This document shows positions 1 through 5,292 of a DNA stretch of 5,292 nt, in pieces. The translations under genes and the position numbers were made by a program. The stretch is from NCBI GenBank assembly GCA_002469915.1, contig DKOG01000273.1, forward strand, positions 1 to 5,292, written 5' to 3'. Under the pieces are notes generated by a model. That model worked only from the letters and a program-made list of their open reading frames with translations, had not been told where the DNA came from and did not search any database. Within the stretch, counting starts at the first letter, position 1, and each line of letters begins with the position of its first letter. This DNA is from Bacteroidetes bacterium UBA7368 (GTDB lineage: Bacteria; Bacteroidota; Rhodothermia; Rhodothermales; UBA10348).

Positions 1-10
1 AAAGAAGATC

Positions 11-847
11 ATGAAGAAACAGAAGATGGACAGACGTAGAGGTCGCAACAAGACCAGAAAAGGCACTGCTCCGTCTCAACCTGATTCTTCCAGACGCCCG
101 TTTGAGTTTACGATTGATCTGACAGAGCCTGTTCGATTGAATCGCTACATTGCTCGTAGCGGTGTGTGTTCCCGTAGGGATGCGGATGACATGATCAAAC
201 GAGGACTCGTCAAGCTAAATGGCGAAGTGGTCTCGGAAATGGGAGTCAAAGTCAAAGACGGCGACGAGGTCGTTGTAAATGGGAAACACATTGTCCCGAC
301 GGACAAACAGTATGTCCTGCTGAATAAGCCCACAGATACCATTACGACTACTTCCGACGAAAAAGGACGTAAGTCTGTCATGGACCTGCTTGGCCCGTAC
401 GAGTTTCAGTCCAAAGGAGTATTTCCTGTTGGGCGTCTGGACAGGCATACCACTGGGGTGCTTCTGCTGACGAACGATGGCATGTTAGCTCATAGACTCA
501 CGCATCCGAGCTATGAAATCAACAAAGAGTATCTGGTCCAAACGCGAGACGTGTTGTCTGACCACCAAATTGAGAAGCTTTTGGCTGGTGTTGAGTTAGA
601 AGACGGTGCCGCTAAGGTGGACAAAGTAGTCCGGGCTGACGACGGAACCGGACTTAATCTGATTCTATCCATACATGAAGGACGAAACCGACAGGTTAGA
701 CGTATGATTGAAATTATCGGATCTGAAGTGATCAAGTTGGACCGCGTGCGCTATGCAGGTTTGACGGCTAAAGGCGTTCGGAAGGGTAAATGGCGCAGAC
801 TTTCGCGTGCGGAAGTCACCACGCTATATAGAAAAGTGAAACTGTAA
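11..847 (+). CDS. rluB: RsuA/RluB-family rRNA pseudouridine synthase
   Basis: This enzyme isomerises a specific uridine in ribosomal RNA to pseudouridine during ribosome maturation in the cytoplasm. The 278-residue protein has a strongly basic N-terminal tail (about 1-30), an S4 RNA-binding domain (about 41-90, beginning VRLNRYIARSGVCSRRDAD), and the catalytic domain from about 98. The family motif GRLDRHTTG lies at 141-149, with catalytic Asp144, and the C-terminal motif EGRNRQVRRM at 223-232. The S4 domain and these motifs fit the RsuA/RluB/RluE/RluF group; RluB (23S rRNA, position 2605 in E. coli numbering) is the usual assignment for such a protein, but the target base cannot be read from sequence. 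The start is uncertain. The reading frame stays open to the left edge (lysine codons at 2-7), so the basic tail may be longer. It is followed by guaB after 12 bases. Confidence 0.9.
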   Translation: MKKQKMDRRRGRNKTRKGTAPSQPDSSRRPFEFTIDLTEPVRLNRYIARSGVCSRRDADDMIKRGLVKLNGEVVSEMGVKVKDGDEVVVNGKHIVPTDKQYVLLNKPTDTITTTSDEKGRKSVMDLLGPYEFQSKGVFPVGRLDRHTTGVLLLTNDGMLAHRLTHPSYEINKEYLVQTRDVLSDHQIEKLLAGVELEDGAAKVDKVVRADDGTGLNLILSIHEGRNRQVRRMIEIIGSEVIKLDRVRYAGLTAKGVRKGKWRRLSRAEVTTLYRKVKL

Positions 848-859
848 TCGGTCGAATTT

Positions 860-2380
860 ATGCAACCTGCTGACAAACAGACATTTAATCCATCTGCAGA
901 ACTGCATTCGTCCCATCCCAAGTTCAAGGGAGAAGGACTTACGTATGACGATGTTCTGCTGGTGCCTGCCAAATCGGACGTAATGCCTCGAGAGGTATCT
1001 ACGGCAACGATGTTGACGAAAAACATCACGCTGAACATCCCTTTGATGGCTGCGGCCATGGACACGGTCACTGAATCGGATATGGCTATTGCATTAGCCA
1101 GAGAAGGGGGAGTGGGTGTCCTGCATAAGAATATGTCCATCGAGCGGCAAGCCGGTGAGGTGCGTCGTGTGAAGCGGAGCGAAAGTGGGATGATTCTAGA
1201 CCCCATCACGCTCACCCCTGAAGACACCGTATCGGATGCACGAGCGCTCATGGCTCGTTTTTCAATTGGTGGAATTCCGGTCATTGCTGAAGACAATGTG
1301 CTAAAAGGGATCGTTACCAACAGAGATCTCCGCTTTCAGATGGAGGGCGGAATCAAGATTTCAGAAATGATGACTCCGGCCCCTCTTATTACTGCTCCAG
1401 CCGGCACCACATTGGAGTTAGCCGAAGCCATTCTGCAGAAGAATAAGATTGAAAAACTACCCGTTGTCGATAATGAAGGCCGATTAACCGGACTCATTAC
1501 CTTCAAGGATATTCAGAAGAAAAAGCAGTTTCCTCTCGCATGTAAAGACAAGCATGGAAGACTGCGAGTCGGTGCAGCCGTTGGAGTTACGTCAGACACC
1601 TTAGACCGTGTCCAAGCGTTGGTAAAAGCGAGTGTGGACTTCGTGACAATTGATACTGCGCACGGGCATAGCCAAGGTGTGCTCGATACAGTTGCCAAGG
1701 TTCGCAAGGCCTACCCGGACCTTGATATCATTGCGGGTAATGTAGCAACAGCAGAAGCCACGTTAGATCTCATTGATGCTGGAGCAGACTGTATTAAAGT
1801 CGGAATTGGGCCCGGCTCAATCTGTACTACGCGAATTGTAGCCGGTGTTGGCGTTCCACAGTTGAGTGCCGTAATTGAGTGTGCGGAAGCAGGACGAAGT
1901 CGCGGAATACCTATTATCGCCGATGGAGGAATCAAGCAGACAGGCGATGTACCCAAAGCCCTTGCCGCAGGTGCCGCCAGTATTATGATCGGTGGGCTAT
2001 TTGCTCGTGTAGAAGAAAGCCCTGGGGAAACCATTTTGTATGAGGGAAGGAAGTTCAAAAGCTATCGCGGAATGGGCTCACTCTCGGCCATGGAGGCAGG
2101 TAGCAAAGACCGTTACTTCCAGGATGTTGAGGACGATATCAAGAAATTGGTACCTGAAGGAATCGAGGGGAGAGTACCCTACAGCGGTACGCTCCACGAG
2201 GTAGTGTACCAGATGCTGGGTGGCCTACGTTCGGCAATGGGCTATTGCGGGTGTCACAATGTGCCCGAACTGTATGAAAAAGGTCAGTTTGTGCGTATTT
2301 CAGCCTCATCTTTCGTTGAAAGTCATCCGCATAACATCGCTATTACCAAGGAAGCTCCAAATTATAGCACACGGTCCTAA
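860..2380 (+). CDS. guaB: IMP dehydrogenase, complete with CBS pair
   Basis: It oxidises IMP to XMP with NAD+, the committed step of GMP synthesis, in the cytoplasm as a tetramer or octamer. The TIM-barrel opens with [17 protein letters not shown] (24-40). Two CBS domains, about 114-165 and 172-222, are inserted in the barrel; in this family they bind adenine/guanine nucleotides and tune activity. Visible catalytic elements are AGNVAT (292-297), the active loop GSICTTR (319-325) with nucleophile Cys322, ADGGIK (354-359), SYRGMGS (401-407), and the flap with the Arg418-Tyr419 dyad in GSKDRYFQ. The C-terminus [17 protein letters not shown] matches the canonical end. At 506 residues it is slightly longer than the usual 485-490 because of about 20 extra N-terminal residues. 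The ATG at 860 is the only upstream ATG before the conserved block, and it lacks a Shine-Dalgarno sequence. It sits 12 bases after the pseudouridine synthase gene and 6 before the peptidase gene. Confidence 0.98.
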   Translation: MQPADKQTFNPSAELHSSHPKFKGEGLTYDDVLLVPAKSDVMPREVSTATMLTKNITLNIPLMAAAMDTVTESDMAIALAREGGVGVLHKNMSIERQAGEVRRVKRSESGMILDPITLTPEDTVSDARALMARFSIGGIPVIAEDNVLKGIVTNRDLRFQMEGGIKISEMMTPAPLITAPAGTTLELAEAILQKNKIEKLPVVDNEGRLTGLITFKDIQKKKQFPLACKDKHGRLRVGAAVGVTSDTLDRVQALVKASVDFVTIDTAHGHSQGVLDTVAKVRKAYPDLDIIAGNVATAEATLDLIDAGADCIKVGIGPGSICTTRIVAGVGVPQLSAVIECAEAGRSRGIPIIADGGIKQTGDVPKALAAGAASIMIGGLFARVEESPGETILYEGRKFKSYRGMGSLSAMEAGSKDRYFQDVEDDIKKLVPEGIEGRVPYSGTLHEVVYQMLGGLRSAMGYCGCHNVPELYEKGQFVRISASSFVESHPHNIAITKEAPNYSTRS

Positions 2381-2386
2381 TCGCAG

Positions 2387-3457
2387 ATGTCTTCCAGCCG
2401 ACTGCATGAGGTGATCTCCCTACTTCGTCCGAGTGACGACGAGGCGATCATGGTTACCAACGCGGCTGATATTAGATGGCTCACCGGATTCACCGGAAGT
2501 AACGGGGCTGTTCTGGTTGCAGGCGGCAGATCTGTTCTGTTCACGGATGGACGCTACACGGTGCAGGCAGCAATCGAAGCTCCCAGCACGGAAGTGCGTA
2601 TCACTTCGGGGTCGTCTGAAGCCAATTTGATACAGCACATGGTATCCCTGAGACCCAAGCATGTCTGGGTTCAAATGGAAGCGGTGTCGTTTTCATTGGT
2701 AGAATCTCTGAAAAAACAACTTCCCTCGGTAATTCCAGTTGATATAGCTAGTGTGTTCTCGAAGCTACGGGCCCGAAAAACATCCCAGGAAGTTGGCTCT
2801 ATCAAGACGGCTCTTGCCATAACCGAGCAGACCTTTTCGGAAGTACTGCCTTTCATCAAAGAAGGAATCTCGGAAAATCAGTTAGCTGCTGAAATAGACT
2901 ATCGGCAGAGATTACTCGGCGCGGAAGGGAGTTCATTCGACACCATTGTTGCCTTCGGCCCTAATTCGGCCCTTCCGCATGCGCGCCCGGGTGGTACGCT
3001 ACTTCAGCGAGGGACTCCCATTTTAATGGATTTCGGCTGTTTTGTAGATGGTTATGCCTCTGACATGACCCGAATGGTTCACTTTGGCCCTGCGTCGTCC
3101 CAATTCGTATCAGCCTATGATGCGGTTCATAGCGCCCTGCAAGAAGCTTCAAAACGGGTATCTACAGACATGAGCGGGGCTGAATTAGATGGCATCGCTA
3201 GGCAAGTGCTAACCAAACAAGGACTAGGAGACCTCTTCTCTCATAGTCTAGGCCACGGAGTGGGACTCGAGATACACGAATGGCCAGGCGTTTCCAGTCG
3301 AAATAAGGAATTACTACCTTCCGAATGTGTTATTACCCTTGAGCCGGGAGTCTATCTACCAGGCAACTTTGGAATCCGCATTGAAAATATGGTTCATCTA
3401 AGTCCAAAGGGTATTCGAACGCTGAATACTCTTTCTACAGATCTTGTCATCTTATGA
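2387..3457 (+). CDS. M24B metallopeptidase (Xaa-Pro aminopeptidase/dipeptidase type)
   Basis: This is a pita-bread-fold metallopeptidase expected to cleave N-terminal residues ahead of proline, or Xaa-Pro dipeptides, in the cytoplasm. The 356-residue protein has a creatinase-like N-terminal domain (about 5-125, with the signature VLFTDGRYTVQAA at 50-62) and a catalytic domain from about 135. All five dimetal ligands are visible: Asp215 (MDFG), Asp226 (SDMTR), His290 (GHGVG), Glu319 (LEPG) and Glu333 (IRIEN). Family histidines His198 (PHARPGG) and His297 (HEWP) are also kept. The length matches short bacterial M24B enzymes such as PepQ/YpdF types rather than the longer E. coli PepP. Aminopeptidase and dipeptidase activity cannot be told apart from sequence alone, so no gene symbol is given. 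No signal peptide is seen. It starts 6 bases after guaB without a clear ribosome binding site, and its TGA overlaps the ATG of the next gene. Confidence 0.94.
   Translation: MSSSRLHEVISLLRPSDDEAIMVTNAADIRWLTGFTGSNGAVLVAGGRSVLFTDGRYTVQAAIEAPSTEVRITSGSSEANLIQHMVSLRPKHVWVQMEAVSFSLVESLKKQLPSVIPVDIASVFSKLRARKTSQEVGSIKTALAITEQTFSEVLPFIKEGISENQLAAEIDYRQRLLGAEGSSFDTIVAFGPNSALPHARPGGTLLQRGTPILMDFGCFVDGYASDMTRMVHFGPASSQFVSAYDAVHSALQEASKRVSTDMSGAELDGIARQVLTKQGLGDLFSHSLGHGVGLEIHEWPGVSSRNKELLPSECVITLEPGVYLPGNFGIRIENMVHLSPKGIRTLNTLSTDLVIL
3454..3457 (+). promoter_or_regulatory. ATGA stop/start overlap (translational coupling)
   Basis: The four bases ATGA contain the ATG of the flavoenzyme gene and the TGA of the peptidase gene. 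Such overlaps usually mean that ribosomes finishing the first gene re-initiate on the second. No Shine-Dalgarno-like sequence precedes this ATG (the bases just upstream read gtcatctt), which makes re-initiation the most economical explanation for its translation. Confidence 0.75.
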
Positions 3458-4125
3458 TTGATTCGTCCAGTTTTATACCGTTTCAGCATCCTATTCAGGT
3501 CTCAAAAGAAGAAACGCTTCAGCGGGCAAGTGCGTTTTATGAAACGCTCAATGGAAGACGAACCGTAAGAGACTACAGTACTCAATCGGTTGATCGAGCC
3601 GTGATTGAAAAATGTTTACTCGCTGCATCCACTGCTCCTTCCGGAGCACACAAGCAGCCATGGCATTTTACGGTTGTATCTGACCCCAAGATTAAGAGAC
3701 AGATTCGCGAAGGTGCCGAAAAGGAAGAGCGTGAGTTTTATGCGGGTAAAGCTTCGGAAGAGTGGTTGGATGCCTTGAAACCATTTGGTACGAACGAGGA
3801 AAAGCCTTTTTTGGAGACCGCACCTTATCTAATTGGTATCTTTAGCCGGAACTACGATCTGTTGGAAGACGGTTCCAGATCTAAAAATTATTACGTATCT
3901 GAGTCCGTGGGAATTGCAGCAGGAATGTTGATTGCGGCGCTTCATCAATGCGGTTTAAGCACGCTTACGCATACTCCTAGTCCAATGGGGTTCTTGAATG
4001 AAGTGATGGATCGACCTTCCCACGAGCGCGCGGTTATATTACTTGTGGTGGGCTATCCCTCCGAAGATGCCATCGTTCCCGTGTTAAAGCGAAAGGACCT
4101 AGAGGAGTTTTCTACCTTTCTCTAA
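3454..4125 (+). CDS. Nitroreductase-fold FMN enzyme, probable halotyrosine dehalogenase (IYD-like)
   Basis: This 223-residue FMN-dependent flavoprotein most resembles iodotyrosine deiodinase (IYD), which reductively removes halogen from iodo- or bromotyrosine. Seen: FYETLNGRRTVR (28-39, FMN phosphate arginines), APSGAHKQPW (61-70), the lid segment EEREFYAGKASEEWLD (91-106), FLETAPYLIGIF (119-130), GIAAGMLIAALHQCGL (153-168), THTP (172-175) and the tail GYPSEDAIVPVLKRKDL (200-216). Aligned from memory to human IYD, Glu92, Tyr96 and Lys117 fall on Glu157, Tyr161 and Lys182, which hold the substrate zwitterion. Thr174 falls on Thr239 beside flavin N5. The membrane anchor of the vertebrate enzyme is absent, so a soluble cytoplasmic dimer is expected. 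Active bacterial IYDs are known, for example from Haliscomenobacter hydrossis. A general nitroreductase is the alternative, but those lack this lid triad. The ATG overlaps the peptidase TGA, giving translational coupling. Confidence 0.88.
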   Translation: MIDSSSFIPFQHPIQVSKEETLQRASAFYETLNGRRTVRDYSTQSVDRAVIEKCLLAASTAPSGAHKQPWHFTVVSDPKIKRQIREGAEKEEREFYAGKASEEWLDALKPFGTNEEKPFLETAPYLIGIFSRNYDLLEDGSRSKNYYVSESVGIAAGMLIAALHQCGLSTLTHTPSPMGFLNEVMDRPSHERAVILLVVGYPSEDAIVPVLKRKDLEEFSTFL

Positions 4126-4196
4126 CAGCGCTCTTTTAGCTTTAGCCTTGGATTTAGTCTTGCGTTAGCCGAATCATACAAAGTGTACCAGCCTGA
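4126..4196 (+). other. Intergenic gap before the glycosyltransferase gene
   Basis: This 71-base stretch is the longest gap in the window. It has no convincing hairpin-plus-T-run terminator: the palindrome AGCGCT at 4127-4132 has no long stem. No pair of -35/-10 boxes with proper spacing was found. TAGCTTTA at 4137-4144 is one base off the Bacteroidota-type -7 element TAnnTTTG, but I see no matching -33 TTG at the right distance. A short inverted repeat, TACA-AAG-TGTA, lies at 4177-4187. The gap could hold a weak promoter or just be an intra-operon spacer. Confidence 0.5.
4141..4164 (+). repeat. Degenerate 12-base direct repeat
   Basis: Two adjacent 12-base units, TTTAGCCTTGGA and TTTAGTCTTGCG, match at 9 of 12 positions. 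Related TTTAGC and TTAGCC fragments flank them at 4136-4140 and 4165-4170. This may be decayed tandem duplication in the spacer. It is too short and diverged to assign a function. Confidence 0.35.
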
Positions 4197-5292
4197 ATGG
4201 GTTCAGAGCAGAAACATGTCCTGATTGTTGCTTACTACTTTCCTCCCATGGGATTGTCAGGCGTCCAACGCATCGCAAAAATGGCGAAGTACCTTCCGGA
4301 AGCGGGCTACAGGGTAACCGTCCTGACCGTTGAGCCAGGCTCGTATTTCGCATTTGATGATTCCTTGTTGGCTGAACTTGAATCCGTTGAAGGAATACAG
4401 ATCGTTCGTACTCGTTCGCTAGATCCAACACGGCTGCATGGGGGATATCGCGGAAAAGGTCATGAAGGACATCGAGAAGCACACCGCGAAGTGCCCTTTC
4501 CCGAAGAGAAATCACGTAAAGTGCTTAGTACAGTCAGCCAGTTTCTCTTGTTGCCAGACAACAAGATAGGTTGGCGAAAATATGCAGTGGCCACAGGGCT
4601 TCGCATATTAAAAGAGACCCCCGCCGATGTCATTTTAGCTACTGCGCCGCCTTACACTTCCTTTTTGATTGGCCGGGATTTATCCCTTCGCACCCATACG
4701 CCACTAGCAATTGACTATAGAGACGACTGGGTCGACAATCCGAGACATAGCTATCCAACGGCTCTTCATCGAAGGATTACGGCTTCGATGGAGCGTAAAG
4801 TAGTGAACCAAACATCTGTTGTAATTGCGATCAATAAGACGATCTTGGACTTAATCAAGAAGCGCCAGGCGGGACCTAATCCGACGTATGCTGTTGTCCC
4901 ACAGGGATTTGACCCAGAGGACTTCGCTAACGTATCCACCCAGGTCTCGGAATCAGACAAGCTTGTATTCTTGTACACAGGAATGTTTTATGATGCTCAG
5001 CAGCCAGACGTTTTTTTGAAAGGCATCAGGATCCTGTTAGACAGAAGACCTGAACTCACATCGATCGTTAGGTGTAAGTTTGCAGGTATTTTCCCTGAAC
5101 GAGGGAAAGAGATTATCCAGCAACTGAAGCTCGAACCTGTTGTAGATCTGTTAGGCTATTTATCTCATACGGACACGGTACAGCAATTGGTTGATTGTAC
5201 TGTGGCATGGATGACCATTGGTAGACAGCAAGGGGAGGAGATGATTTCAACCGGAAAGCTGTTCGACTATATGGGATCTCTTAAACCCATTC
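4197..5292 (+). CDS. GT-B glycosyltransferase (GT4-like), 3' end beyond window
   Basis: The reading frame is open from the ATG at 4197 to the right edge (365 codons, no stop). An in-frame TGA at 4194-4196 fixes this as the first possible start. It is a probable retaining sugar transferase that uses a nucleotide sugar to build surface polysaccharide or a glycoconjugate. The N-terminal Rossmann half opens with HVLIVAYYFPPMGLSGVQRI (7-26), the glycine-containing acceptor-side loop of GT4-like enzymes, and contains DYRDDWVDNPRH (173-184), a motif common in this group. The C-terminal half starts near LVFLYTGMFYDAQQPD (256-271) and reaches the donor-site segment STGKLFDYMGSLKPI (351-365), where Asp357 stands in for the usual Glu of SGKLFEYLA-type sequences. 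A charged, histidine-containing linker lies at 80-105. No signal peptide or membrane helix is evident. Only the last few tens of residues should be missing. Donor and acceptor cannot be inferred. Confidence 0.88.
   Translation, partial: MGSEQKHVLIVAYYFPPMGLSGVQRIAKMAKYLPEAGYRVTVLTVEPGSYFAFDDSLLAELESVEGIQIVRTRSLDPTRLHGGYRGKGHEGHREAHREVPFPEEKSRKVLSTVSQFLLLPDNKIGWRKYAVATGLRILKETPADVILATAPPYTSFLIGRDLSLRTHTPLAIDYRDDWVDNPRHSYPTALHRRITASMERKVVNQTSVVIAINKTILDLIKKRQAGPNPTYAVVPQGFDPEDFANVSTQVSESDKLVFLYTGMFYDAQQPDVFLKGIRILLDRRPELTSIVRCKFAGIFPERGKEIIQQLKLEPVVDLLGYLSHTDTVQQLVDCTVAWMTIGRQQGEEMISTGKLFDYMGSLKPI

Noticed and set aside
751..1320. 189-residue open frame on the minus strand
   Set aside because: It lies antisense to the end of the pseudouridine synthase gene and the first third of guaB, both of which are strongly conserved. 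Its translation is Ser/Thr-rich with no recognisable domain, as expected of a shadow frame.
3454..4125. BluB (flavin-destructase) identity for the nitroreductase-fold protein
   Set aside because: The E-x3-Y plus Lys lid triad and the flanking blocks match IYD much better, and there is no cobalamin gene nearby.
4122..4145. Terminator after the flavoenzyme gene
   Set aside because: CTAA/TTAG could pair over a 10-base loop, but the stem is only four weak pairs and there is no T-run after it.
4126..4170. Minus-strand Lys/Ala-rich reading (KTKSKAKAKRA-like) across the degenerate repeat
   Set aside because: The frame is bounded by stops within a short distance on both sides and has no start codon, so it is not a gene.
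4148..4180. Sigma70-type promoter (TTGGAT ... CATACA)
   Set aside because: The spacer would be 21 bases and both boxes match poorly; the alternative TTGCGT box at 4160-4165 leaves only 9 bases.
4174..4515. 113-residue open frame on the minus strand
   Set aside because: It overlaps the start of the glycosyltransferase, whose + strand frame carries clear family motifs. The minus product shows no recognisable fold and only reflects codon bias.

Overview
The window carries five genes, all on the + strand and tightly packed. Four look complete; the fifth runs off the right edge. Base composition looks close to balanced (not counted). None of the four internal starts has a recognisable AGGAGG-type ribosome binding site. 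The protein sequences read most like a lineage in or near Bacteroidota/Rhodothermota/Balneolota. That placement is an impression from sequence style and needs a phylogeny.

Layout: (1) 11-847, an RsuA/RluB-family rRNA pseudouridine synthase, whose true start may lie left of the window. (2) 860-2380, guaB, IMP dehydrogenase with two CBS domains and all catalytic motifs. (3) 2387-3457, an M24B (Xaa-Pro) peptidase with all five metal ligands. (4) 3454-4125, a nitroreductase-fold flavoprotein sharing an ATGA stop/start overlap with the peptidase. (5) 4126-4196, a 71-base gap with a degenerate 12-base repeat and no clear promoter or terminator. (6) 4197 to the right edge, the first 365 codons of a GT-B glycosyltransferase.

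Gaps of 12, 6 and -4 bases make genes 1-4 a likely single transcription unit. It combines ribosome maturation, GMP synthesis, peptide turnover and a flavoenzyme. The glycosyltransferase may belong to it or begin a surface-polysaccharide locus to the right.

The main point of interest is gene 4. Automated annotation would probably call it a nitroreductase, but it aligns, from my memory of the human protein, almost without gaps to iodotyrosine deiodinase (IYD). It keeps the Glu/Tyr/Lys triad that binds the halotyrosine zwitterion (E92, Y96, K117) and the Thr near flavin N5 (T174). It is therefore a probable bacterial halotyrosine dehalogenase, translationally coupled to a dipeptide/iminopeptide hydrolase. 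The rest of the window is ordinary housekeeping. I see no RNA gene, mobile element, CRISPR array or phage feature.
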